Shown here one piece after another: positions 18,871-26,862 of a DNA stretch of 62,333 nucleotides; positions within the stretch are counted from its first letter, which is position 1, and each line of letters starts with the position of its first letter. The stretch covers positions 1 to 62,333 of the forward strand of contig JAUSOF010000018.1 in the NCBI GenBank assembly GCA_030656145.1, read 5' to 3'. The translations under genes and the position numbers were made by a program. The notes below the pieces were generated by a model. That model had not been told where the DNA came from. It saw nothing but the letters and a program-made list of their open reading frames with translations, and searched no databases. This DNA is from Pseudomonas sp. Its GTDB lineage: Bacteria; Pseudomonadota; Gammaproteobacteria; Pseudomonadales; Pseudomonadaceae.

Positions 18871-20508
18871 TTACGCCCTTTCCTGAGTACGGAAGATGTC
18901 CATATTTACGCCGATCCCACGCTTGCTCAGCTCTTCATAGAACTCGGGTATCTGGCCCGTGGCGCGGTAATGACCCTTGACCCTACCCTGTTCATCAAAC
19001 CCCTGCTGCTGGTAGGCAAAAATCTCGTTAAGCAGAATCGTGCTCTGTTCCATGCCGGTGATTTCGGTAATGCTGGTGATGCGTCGCGATCCGTCGCCGA
19101 AGCGCGTTTGTTGGACAATCAACTGCACGGCCGAAGATATTTGTTCGCGAATTGCTTGCACAGGCAAGTCCATCCCAGCCATCAGCACCATGACCTCCAG
19201 GCGGCGTAGCATGTCGCGCGGCGAGTTGGCATGGCCGGTGGTCAGCGAGCCATCGTGGCCGGTGTTCATCGCTTGGAGCATGTCCAATGCTTCACCGCCG
19301 CGACACTCGCCGACCACGATGCGGTCGGGGCGCATGCGCAGGCAGTTGCGCACCAGGTCACGAATAGTCACCTGGCCCTTGCCCTCCATATTGGCCGGTC
19401 GCGCTTCCAGCGACACCACATGCGGCTGCACCAGCTTCAGCTCGGCAGCGTCTTCGATGGTCACCACGCGCTCGTTCAGCGGGATGAAGTTGGACAGAAT
19501 GTTCAATAGGGTGGTTTTGCCGGAGCCAGTGCCGCCGGACACAACGATGTTCATCCGTTGCTCAACCGCAATACGTAGAAACTCGACCATGGGTTCATTG
19601 ACCGAGCCATAACGCAGCAAGTCATCGGTGGTGAGTTTCTTTTCGGAGAACTTGCGGATGGTCAGGCAGGGGCCGCGTAATGCCAGCGGCGGAATGATGG
19701 CGTTGACCCGCGAGCCATCCTTGAGGCGCGCATCGACCATCGGTGAGCTCTCGTCAATGCGCCGCCCCAGTGGCGAAATGATGCGTTCGATGGTGGACAG
19801 TACGGCCGAGTCGGAACTGAAGCTGATACCGGCGCGTTCCAGGCGACCTGAGCGCTCCACGTAAATATCATCGTGTCGATTAACCATGATCTCCGAAACG
19901 CTGGGGTCGGCCAGCAGGTCTTCAAGCGGGCCTAGGCCAACGGCCTCATTGATCACGATCTTGTGCAGAATGTCGCGGCTGAGATTGGTCGGAAGACGAT
20001 GGGCGATCTGTTCGGTAATCCCGTTGATCAAGCCGGAAAGGGTATTGCGCACCTCCTCGGGTCCCATGCTGTCAAGGTTCATCCGCCTTAGGTCCATGGC
20101 ACGGAACAGCTCGGCCTGGACATACTGCGACCACTCCATATAAGGCGAGCTGTCCTCGGTGCTGGCTGCAGCAACATCCGGAGGCAGGGGTATGTCGGCC
20201 TCGCTTTCGATCTGCCCCAGGCTACGCACTTGCAGGTTGTAGGCGCCGATCCCAATCGTATCTTCAGGGCTGAGCGGGCCGAAGCGCTCTACCGACGTGC
20301 CATTAACCAGCAGCTCATTACCACGGCTTATATTCTCGATAAACAGGCCGCCCAGCGACTGCTCGATGCGTGCATGGGTGGGCGCCACTTTCCAGCCGCG
20401 CAAGCGCACTAGTCCCGTTCGCGCCTTGCCCACGTCACATTGCGCAGAGGTGCAAGTGAGCGTGTCGACCTGCTCACCGCCCTTGTAGGTCACCACAACT
20501 TCAAACAT
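18871..20508 (-). CDS. tadA: Tad assembly ATPase (TadA/CpaF) with N-terminal FHA-like domain
   Basis: The cytoplasmic hexameric ATPase that drives Flp pilus extension and retraction. The 545-residue product is longer than plain CpaF. Residues about 1-97 look like an FHA fold (THARIEQSLGGLFIENISRG then LLVNGT and a terminal IGIGAYNLQV strand). The ATPase core follows a helical linker: Walker A GGTGSGKTT at 325-333, Asp box IEDAAELKL, Walker B RPDRIVVGECRG (393-404) and His box NTGHDGSLTTGHANS. The FHA part retains the conserved His but lacks a clear canonical GR / S pair, so phosphothreonine binding is uncertain. FHA fusion or recruitment is known in some secretion ATPase systems. Here it might replace a separate localisation factor such as TadZ (inference). 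Confidence 0.9.
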   Translation of the reverse strand: MFEVVVTYKGGEQVDTLTCTSAQCDVGKARTGLVRLRGWKVAPTHARIEQSLGGLFIENISRGNELLVNGTSVERFGPLSPEDTIGIGAYNLQVRSLGQIESEADIPLPPDVAAASTEDSSPYMEWSQYVQAELFRAMDLRRMNLDSMGPEEVRNTLSGLINGITEQIAHRLPTNLSRDILHKIVINEAVGLGPLEDLLADPSVSEIMVNRHDDIYVERSGRLERAGISFSSDSAVLSTIERIISPLGRRIDESSPMVDARLKDGSRVNAIIPPLALRGPCLTIRKFSEKKLTTDDLLRYGSVNEPMVEFLRIAVEQRMNIVVSGGTGSGKTTLLNILSNFIPLNERVVTIEDAAELKLVQPHVVSLEARPANMEGKGQVTIRDLVRNCLRMRPDRIVVGECRGGEALDMLQAMNTGHDGSLTTGHANSPRDMLRRLEVMVLMAGMDLPVQAIREQISSAVQLIVQQTRFGDGSRRITSITEITGMEQSTILLNEIFAYQQQGFDEQGRVKGHYRATGQIPEFYEELSKRGIGVNMDIFRTQERA

Positions 20509-20517
20509 GCTCAGCCC

Positions 20518-22011
20518 TCAATCAATCAGTTCGAGATTGCCGAACGTTTTGGCGTACTTCTCAATCATCTGCTGCTCACGTGCCAGTTCTTCGACATTCG
20601 GCGAGTTGGCGCCCTCGGTGAGCAGGCGTGGGGTGATGAAAATCACCAGCTCGGTACGGTTGCCCTTATAGCTTTTGTTGCGGAACAGGCCGCCGAGGTA
20701 AGGGATGTTCATCAACCACTTGATGCCTTCTATGGTTGACTGGCTGTCTTCGGTCACCAGACCGGAGAGCACCAGCGTCTCGCCCACCTTGAGCTGCACT
20801 TCGTTCTCGGTGCGGCGGGTTTTGAACGCCGGGTACTCGCCGACCTGGTTGGCTTTGTCCAGCTGGCTGATTTCCGCTTTGACATTGGTGGCGATGGTCT
20901 CGCCGCCGTAAAGTTGCGGCTCGATATTGAGCAGGATGCCGAAGTCCTTGTACTCCACGGAAGGGCCGTTGATGCTGCTGGTCACCACCGGTACCTGGCC
21001 GCCAACGGTCAATTCCGCCTTGCCGCCACTTCGGGCGCTGAGGCGCGGCGAAGCCAGGGTCAGGGCCGAACCGTTTTTCTCCAGCAGGTTGATCCGCGAG
21101 GTGATCTCGCTGGCCACGCCCCAATAGGCATGCGACCCGGCATCACCGACCGTGGCATTGAGCGTGTCGAAAGTGCCGGCGGCACTGGGGAACTGGCCGC
21201 GGTAGAGGTTGTTGGTACCGCCGTCTGCGTTGAAGGCAAACGTGGGGCCGTTGATGCTGGTGCTCCAGTTGATGCCCAACTCTTCCACATCGTCCTTGGC
21301 GAATTCGGTGATGCGTACATCAAAGTAGATCATCGGCGCGAGGAACTCGGACATTGGCTGGGCGAGAACCAGTACGTCGGGATAGCGCTCCTTGATCAAC
21401 TCGATTCGGGCAATATCAATGGTGTGCAAGTCACCGTCGATGACAATCTGCCGGCCTACGGCTTTGATCTTGATGCCGGGAATCTGCCCGAGCATGGCAT
21501 TAACTTCCTGCAAGACCTGCGCAGAGTCAGCCTTGGTGGCCGCACCGGTTTGCTCTTCGGCCAGCACCAGAACGTTTTCATAGAACTTGGCTGCTTCCTT
21601 GACGCGTGCCAGGTACTCACTGCTCAGGCGGCCTTCCAGCACCACTTGGCGCCCCACGGTGCGGATGCGCAACCCCGGGATATCAGACAACAGGGCGCGT
21701 AACTCGCCGATCTGGCGGTAACCATTGGCCTTGGCGACCACCACGCTAACCTGTTGGCGCTGGTTACCTTCGAACCACAACTGCACCGTAGTCTCACCCG
21801 GGGTTTCAGCAGTGATCACCACCTCTTCATTTTTCAGCATGGTCGCACTGATGATTTCAACATTACCGACAGCCACTCGCTCCACACCTGGCGCGAGGAT
21901 TACCCGTACGTCGCCGTCGTATAGCACCATTGACGATGGAATTTCATCCGCCTGAATCTGCAGGGCCACAACGGCACAGCTCACTATCGATAACAGTCGT
22001 AGCATTTTCAT
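20518..22011 (-). CDS. rcpA: Tad pilus outer membrane secretin (RcpA/CpaC)
   Basis: A 497-residue secretin forming the outer membrane channel for the Flp pilus. It has a signal peptide (MKMLRLLSIVSCAVVALQIQ, cleaved near QAD), an N-terminal pilus-assembly domain (SSMVLYDGDVRVILAPGVER), two BON-like modules (IPGLRIRTVGRQVVLEG at about 115 and IPGIKIKAVGRQIVIDG at about 180) and the secretin core (ASPRLSARSGGKAELTVGG, VGETLVLSGLV, then YLGGLFRNKS and TELVIFITPRL). The start is not certain: ATG at 22011 begins a clean signal peptide but has only a weak GGGG ribosome site. An in-frame ATG lies two codons on. Confidence 0.93.
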   Translation of the reverse strand: MKMLRLLSIVSCAVVALQIQADEIPSSMVLYDGDVRVILAPGVERVAVGNVEIISATMLKNEEVVITAETPGETTVQLWFEGNQRQQVSVVVAKANGYRQIGELRALLSDIPGLRIRTVGRQVVLEGRLSSEYLARVKEAAKFYENVLVLAEEQTGAATKADSAQVLQEVNAMLGQIPGIKIKAVGRQIVIDGDLHTIDIARIELIKERYPDVLVLAQPMSEFLAPMIYFDVRITEFAKDDVEELGINWSTSINGPTFAFNADGGTNNLYRGQFPSAAGTFDTLNATVGDAGSHAYWGVASEITSRINLLEKNGSALTLASPRLSARSGGKAELTVGGQVPVVTSSINGPSVEYKDFGILLNIEPQLYGGETIATNVKAEISQLDKANQVGEYPAFKTRRTENEVQLKVGETLVLSGLVTEDSQSTIEGIKWLMNIPYLGGLFRNKSYKGNRTELVIFITPRLLTEGANSPNVEELAREQQMIEKYAKTFGNLELID

Positions 22012-22075
22012 TGTTGCCCCAGCGTGTGCAATTAAATTGATCGACGCGAGCATGGCCCGCAGACAGTCGTGAGGG

Positions 22076-24127
22076 TTATTCCAGTCGTAGGGTCTGCACT
22101 GGAATAACGCCAGCGGTACCTGTGCCGCCGGGGATGAACTGGATCGTGCGCGTGGGCTCCAGATGTTTTTTGCGCGCTCTGCTCTGCTCTGCAGTGAGCA
22201 GGTTTGCGGCCTGTTCGGCACCCACCGTTATGCCGCTGGCTACTACGTTGCCATCGCTGTCGACGACCCTGCCGTTGACCAACTTGCCTATGGCCTTGCC
22301 GTCGGCGCTGAAAACAGTATCGCCGCGTAATGTCCCGACTACGTTGCCATCAGCGTCGCGCACCACGACCTTGGCGTCGCCCTGAACCGCGACCTGTGCG
22401 CCGGCCACCACCTGACCAGCGAGATCCAGAACTTCGCCGTTCTTGATGCTGCCGACTTTACGGCCCTGCTCGTCAATAATGTCGTCACCGACAATGGTGC
22501 CCAGTACCTTGCCGGACGCATCACGGGCGAGTCGTACGTTGTCTTCGATAGGGCGGCCGCTGCTGTCGAGCAGAGCGCTTTCGACCTGGCCAAGTACCTT
22601 GCCGTCACGGCCCAGCACTTTGCCATCCTTGACGACGCCCAGTACGTCGCCGTCGTGACCGATCAGTTGGCCGTCGACCACACGCCCGATGACCTTGCCT
22701 TCTGCATCGCGTACCACTTGGCCCATCTCGCCGATAATTTTGCCTTGTGCGTCCTCCACCACCGTGCTGATGCTGCCGAGCGGCTTGCCGTTGAGGTCGT
22801 AGGCTTTGCCGTCGCGTTGGCGGCCGATCACATTGCCTTGGGCATCGACGATATTGTCGCCGTCCACCGAGCCGATAATATTGCCGGCCGCATCGCGCAC
22901 GACCTGGCGTTCCCGGTTCTGTGGCGCCGCTTGGTTTTGCACCCGCGAGCGGCTCATATCGACCACGCGACCCTGGCTGTCGAGCACTGCGTTGGCTTCT
23001 ACCCTGCCCAGCGACTTGCCATCCACGCCGACGGCCTTGCCATCGACGACGGTGCCAATGGGGTTGCCTTGGGCATCGATGACCTTGCCATCGATCACGC
23101 GGCCGATCACATTGCCCTGTTCATCGCGCACCACCGTGGCCCGTTCATGCATGCGCAGCAGCGGGTCGTCCGCGTTAAGGCCGCGGACAATACGGCCGAT
23201 TACCTTGCCGTCGAAGCCTACCGCTTGCCCATCAACGATTTTGCCGAGGATGCGTCCATCGGCACCGACAATATTGTCGCCGACGATGCGGCCGATCAGG
23301 TTGCCGTCGGCATCTACCACCACGTCGATCAATTCCTGAGGCGGCGGATCCAGCAGGCTGGCCACGGTGACCTGGCCCAGCTCAGCCATGCTGGTGTCTT
23401 TGGGGTGGCGCAAGACAGCGATCATTTCGCCGGCCTTTTCCGCCAACTCCACCCGTGCCACCTGCGCCGGTGTCAGCATCAGCGAGAGGGTGGAAAAGTT
23501 CATGTTGAAGCCATCTGGTGTGCTCTGGTCGTAGTAGTTTTCGTACTTTCGGCCACTTGCATCTTCGCGGCCGGCAGCCAGCACCATGATGTCTTCGAGG
23601 ATATTGATCACTACATCGTCGGCATAGTTGGGCTGCTTTTGCAGGCCAATGTCGCCGGCGGAAAAACTACCCAGCAGGTCGATGCGGTCGCCAGGGCGCA
23701 GCATGCCGTCAAAGGAATTTATCTTGCTGATTTTGACCGTCTTGACCCGCTTGCCCAGCTCGACATTCTCCGAGAAGCGCGAGACGCGCTCCTGCTCCAC
23801 CGCATCCCAGCTGATGGGGCGGCCGCGCTGCAGGGGGGCAACCGTCATGCGCCCCTCAAGCTTGGGCCAGTCCTCGGCCAGTACGACATTGGAGGCCAGG
23901 TAGTCATTGGGCACATCCAGGGTGGCGACGAGTTCCGGGGTCAGCACCTGAGACTTGCCAATGTCGGCCCGTGGCACGACCACCGTGACTTTCTGTTCAA
24001 CCGGAGGGCGATAAGCATCGCGGTACTGGGCTTCCTTGGCCTTCAGATACATCCAGCCCATGGCCCCTGCGAGCACGCCACACGCCACCGCGATGATCAG
24101 CAGTTTCTTTCCTGATACAGATGACAT
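22076..24127 (-). CDS. cpaB: CpaB/RcpC pilus assembly protein with a long DG-repeat insertion
   Basis: A 683-residue protein. Ordinary CpaB/RcpC proteins are about 250-350 residues. Residues 9-28 are a membrane anchor, 45-110 an SAF-like domain (VVVPRADIGKSQVLTPELVA), and 120-260 the RcpC core (RPGDRIDLLGSF, LMLTPAQVARVELAEKAGEM, VLRHPKD). The sequence then leaves the family and runs from about 268 to 632 as roughly 21 units of 14-18 residues such as VVDADGNLIGRIVGDN and VIDAQGNPIGTVVDGK. A higher period of three units (about 50 residues) often starts with VVRD. The usual terminal strand follows at 660-683 (RTIQFIPGG). The ribosome site GGGAG precedes the ATG. CpaB is periplasmic and is thought to help the secretin, and the repeats would lie in the periplasm. 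Confidence 0.88.
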   Translation of the reverse strand: MSSVSGKKLLIIAVACGVLAGAMGWMYLKAKEAQYRDAYRPPVEQKVTVVVPRADIGKSQVLTPELVATLDVPNDYLASNVVLAEDWPKLEGRMTVAPLQRGRPISWDAVEQERVSRFSENVELGKRVKTVKISKINSFDGMLRPGDRIDLLGSFSAGDIGLQKQPNYADDVVINILEDIMVLAAGREDASGRKYENYYDQSTPDGFNMNFSTLSLMLTPAQVARVELAEKAGEMIAVLRHPKDTSMAELGQVTVASLLDPPPQELIDVVVDADGNLIGRIVGDNIVGADGRILGKIVDGQAVGFDGKVIGRIVRGLNADDPLLRMHERATVVRDEQGNVIGRVIDGKVIDAQGNPIGTVVDGKAVGVDGKSLGRVEANAVLDSQGRVVDMSRSRVQNQAAPQNRERQVVRDAAGNIIGSVDGDNIVDAQGNVIGRQRDGKAYDLNGKPLGSISTVVEDAQGKIIGEMGQVVRDAEGKVIGRVVDGQLIGHDGDVLGVVKDGKVLGRDGKVLGQVESALLDSSGRPIEDNVRLARDASGKVLGTIVGDDIIDEQGRKVGSIKNGEVLDLAGQVVAGAQVAVQGDAKVVVRDADGNVVGTLRGDTVFSADGKAIGKLVNGRVVDSDGNVVASGITVGAEQAANLLTAEQSRARKKHLEPTRTIQFIPGGTGTAGVIPVQTLRLE
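22232..23326 (-). repeat. coding repeat array, about 21 units, inside cpaB
   Basis: Encodes residues 268-632 of the CpaB-like protein. Units are diverged at DNA level (no long identical blocks), so the array is old rather than a recent slippage product. Consensus by eye: [VI]-[VIL]-x-D-x-x-G-[NKR]-x-[IL]-G-x-[VI]-x-[DNG]-G. The pattern is like Gly/Asp turn-strand repeats that fold into beta-solenoid or beta-sheet stacks. Confidence 0.85.
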
Positions 24128-24247
24128 GTAGCTCCCCAGTGCAAAAGTGCTGCCCGCTTACGCGCGGAATTGTTGATCGGTTTCAAGTGTTGTTTTTCTA
24201 TGCCCTGCAGCCTTCTTGGTTCGACTGGCTTTCGTCGTGGGCGTGCA

Positions 24248-25279
24248 TCAGTTGCGCCGCAGCGACCACTGTGGCGTCATGTCTGGATTGTTGACTTGCT
24301 GCAGGACCGAGTAGCGCGCATTGCAGGCGTCGGCAGTGCTCTGCACGTAGCTAATCTGGGCGTCGGGTGCGCTGAACTGCGAGTACACATTGGCGCCAAT
24401 GGGCACGCTCGTACCTTTTGCAGGCTGTGGGTTAACTCCGTCTGCCCAGTGATGGCTGCGTACGATGCACAGCGAGTGTTCGCTCCAGGCGGTCTCGGTC
24501 GTCGGGGTGAGGTACAGGCTGACCAGCTCGCCGGTTATTTTTAGGGGGCTGGTGAAGGTACTGCTGTCCATACCCAGTGCATCGCTTTGGGCATACACCA
24601 GGCCAGCGGCCTCGTAGCTGAGGACGAAGGTTTTGCCCTTGTCGTCGTACGCCAGTACGTCACGGGTGGCGATGGGCGTCAGCCCTTGAGGCTGTTTGAC
24701 CAATGCGTTGCCGGTTAAGGCGTTGTAGTACTTGTCGCTGTCCAGGTAAGCGAAACCCAGTACCTCACCGCTGGCGTTGGCCAGTGCTTGCAGCACCAAG
24801 GGCTTGCCATTGCTGTCGACATAGACCCGGCTGATGCTGAAGCTGGAGCCGGGATAGAGAACCTTGCCATCGGCATCAACCAGGCTGCTGTTGCCCAGCG
24901 CGTCGAAGGCGTAGGTGGCGATGACATTGCCACTGGCATCAATCAGTTGATTATTCACCAAGCGGCCCAGCGATAGACCGTTAACGTCATACACTTCGTT
25001 CTGTTCGGCGAGCCTATCTTCCCCAGGCGATTCCGGCTCGGGCGGCGCTGGTACAGGTTTGCCGTCATCGAACGGAGGCTCGGGGCTGGGTTCGAGAATC
25101 CGTACGGTTTCGTTGTTGTACAGCTGAACCTTGTTCATCTCGCTGGAGTAGGTTTTATAGCTGCCACGCACGTTATCGAACAGGCGCTCGACATCGTTGC
25201 CCGCCAGCATCAGCGCTGCACCAGTGACACCCAGCACCACAAGGTACTCGGTCATGGATTGTCCGCGCTGGGTCTTCAT
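24248..25279 (-). CDS. pilin-like protein with DG-repeat domain
   Basis: A 343-residue protein not recognised as a named family. The N-terminus RGQSMTEYLVVLGVTGAAL has the Flp/TadE prepilin cleavage pattern G-x4-E-Y, and the helix after it is like the Flp pilin. A Pro/Glu-rich linker (about 61-90) leads to three to five units resembling those of the neighbouring CpaB protein (NEVYDVNGLSLGRLVNNQ, LIDASGNVIATYAFD, LVDADGKVLYPG, VYVDSNGKPLVL). It ends in a non-repeat region with Cys271 and Cys319, a possible disulfide. Its start overlaps the preceding gene stop by one base. It is a candidate minor pilin or pilus-tip/adhesin protein (inference). Confidence 0.75.
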   Translation of the reverse strand: MKTQRGQSMTEYLVVLGVTGAALMLAGNDVERLFDNVRGSYKTYSSEMNKVQLYNNETVRILEPSPEPPFDDGKPVPAPPEPESPGEDRLAEQNEVYDVNGLSLGRLVNNQLIDASGNVIATYAFDALGNSSLVDADGKVLYPGSSFSISRVYVDSNGKPLVLQALANASGEVLGFAYLDSDKYYNALTGNALVKQPQGLTPIATRDVLAYDDKGKTFVLSYEAAGLVYAQSDALGMDSSTFTSPLKITGELVSLYLTPTTETAWSEHSLCIVRSHHWADGVNPQPAKGTSVPIGANVYSQFSAPDAQISYVQSTADACNARYSVLQQVNNPDMTPQWSLRRN

Positions 25280-25944
25280 CAGCGATCCATCCGGTTGACC
25301 AGAATCTGGGTCTTGCCCTTATGCCGTAACAGCCCCACCGTCATCAGCTCCTTCTCGCGGCTATAGCTGAGCACCACGCCATTGGCCTGTTGGCTGCGCT
25401 GCTCCAGGTTCCAACCCTGGTACTTGAGTTCGGTTTCATACCACCGGGCCGTGGTGTTCATGTCCTCTTCATTGAGCAGCACCACCAGGCGTCCTTGGCG
25501 AATATCGTCGTCGCTGCGCATGTCACTGATCACCTGGGCACCTGGCGGAACCGGCATGCCGTCACCGAGCACCTGAGTTGCGGCAGCTTTCCCCGGTGGG
25601 TTGGTGAGTACCATCTGGCCGTAGCTGTAGCGATCGTTCTGCCGCTTGACCTGGATCAGCATCATGCACTGTTGATTGATGTGCAGGATTTGCTCCCAGC
25701 CGTTGAACGCCGAGAAGTCGACCTCGTCGGCCCAGGCCTTGGCGTAAAAGTCTTTTACGGTTGCCAGGTTGGCCGGCACCCTAAAGCTGCGGCCCGCCAT
25801 CGGGGTATGGTTCCACTGAATGTTGGAACCGATACTGGCAACCAGCATGTCGGGCATCAGCGGGAAATCGTCGTAGTCACAGTCGGCCTGTGCCCAATTG
25901 GCGGCCAGGAACAAGCTGAGTAATAGCGGCGGGATTATTTTCAT
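25279..25944 (-). CDS. secreted protein of unknown function in the tad operon
   Basis: A 221-residue protein not recognised. ATG at 25944 starts a clear signal peptide (MKIIPPLLLSLFLAANWAQA, cleavage before DCDYDD). The mature part has Cys at its second residue and another at about 93 (HINQQCMMLI), perhaps a disulfide. The C-terminal half (DMNTTARWYETELKYQGWNL ... VGLLRHKGKTQILVNRMD) resembles the small alpha/beta modules seen in some envelope proteins that end with a beta-hairpin. The longer in-frame reading to 26055 overlaps the upstream TadE-like gene and is rejected. It lies 4 bp after that gene and overlaps the repeat-pilin start by one base, so it is part of the operon. Confidence 0.7.
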   Translation of the reverse strand: MKIIPPLLLSLFLAANWAQADCDYDDFPLMPDMLVASIGSNIQWNHTPMAGRSFRVPANLATVKDFYAKAWADEVDFSAFNGWEQILHINQQCMMLIQVKRQNDRYSYGQMVLTNPPGKAAATQVLGDGMPVPPGAQVISDMRSDDDIRQGRLVVLLNEEDMNTTARWYETELKYQGWNLEQRSQQANGVVLSYSREKELMTVGLLRHKGKTQILVNRMDR

Positions 25945-25948
25945 AGGC

Positions 25949-26860
25949 TTATTCGAAGTAGCAGAACCCCGTGCTGGTGGTGCATTTAGCCGGCGTATCG
26001 GGGATTGGCTCGATGCCGACATAGTCGAATTCGACTTTCTTGAACGAGGGCTCAAAGATGCCGATGGTCGAGATAATGGTGTCGATCAATGGATTGCTGA
26101 GCATGGTGCCCACGGCAAAATCGTCGGCGCGTTCTTTGAAATGATGATCGCCCTGAGCGTTCCAGCCGTCGGCGAGCACGGCGGACTGGGCGCGAATGTT
26201 CAGCTGTTTATCCAGGGTGCCGCCGAACAGCGGCTTGCTGCCTAGACGGCTGCCGGCCATAGAAACAGGGATCACGATGGCGGGGCTGTAGAAGTTCTCG
26301 GTTTCATGGGCCACTTGCAGAAAGTCTGCATCCTTGGCAATTTTCAGAAAGCTCAGCACTTTCATCACGCTGCCCATGGCGTCGTTGTAAATACCGATGA
26401 CTTCATAGCTGTAAGACGGCGTGTCCTCTTTATTCATGCTGGAGTTGTCCCGCATGCTAGCCGCTGCCGCCATCGGCTGGGCACCACCGCCGTGTGTCCA
26501 GCGCCACTGTGCATGGTCGCTGGTGGTGTTGGCGCTACCGTCGATGTCTGCGGCGGTAAAGGGCTGGATCGTCTTGGAGTAGGACATCAGGCGTTTTTCC
26601 GCAGTTTTCAATACCGCTTCGTTGCCACGCTGCGCGGTATCACCGCCGTCGGTCTCGCCCGGCGTTTTGTTGGTGTCGAACCAGACGGTACGCTCCCACG
26701 CCACATAGCGCGCCACCTGTTGGGCGGTGTAGGCCATGTCGGCCAGCTTGGCCACCACCGGCACCAAGACCAGTAGCAGCAGCACGCCGCCTGCAACCAT
26801 GACCACGAATTCCGCCATGGCCTGACCGCGCATGCGGACGCTGTAAGTCGGCGTGGCCAT
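25949..26860 (-). CDS. TadE-like pseudopilin
   Basis: A 303-residue protein with N-terminal RMRGQAMAEFVVMVAGGVLL: G-x4-E-F prepilin signal and one helix. The following ARYVAWERTVWFD region is typical of TadE/TadG-like proteins, where the residues after the helix form a short amphipathic segment. The C-terminal part (SPAIVIPVSM, then AQSAVLADGW NAQGDHHF) is predicted periplasmic and ends with two Cys (KCTTSTGFCYFE). It starts 2 bp after the TadG-like gene. It is the first of two TadE-like proteins in the locus. Confidence 0.78.
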   Translation of the reverse strand: MATPTYSVRMRGQAMAEFVVMVAGGVLLLLVLVPVVAKLADMAYTAQQVARYVAWERTVWFDTNKTPGETDGGDTAQRGNEAVLKTAEKRLMSYSKTIQPFTAADIDGSANTTSDHAQWRWTHGGGAQPMAAAASMRDNSSMNKEDTPSYSYEVIGIYNDAMGSVMKVLSFLKIAKDADFLQVAHETENFYSPAIVIPVSMAGSRLGSKPLFGGTLDKQLNIRAQSAVLADGWNAQGDHHFKERADDFAVGTMLSNPLIDTIISTIGIFEPSFKKVEFDYVGIEPIPDTPAKCTTSTGFCYFE

Positions 26861-26862
26861 GC

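Noticed and set aside
22655..24115. A 486-residue antisense frame to the cpaB repeat array
   Set aside because: It arises because the sense repeats share codon pattern; the composition is unlike any exported or soluble protein, and no ribosome site was seen.
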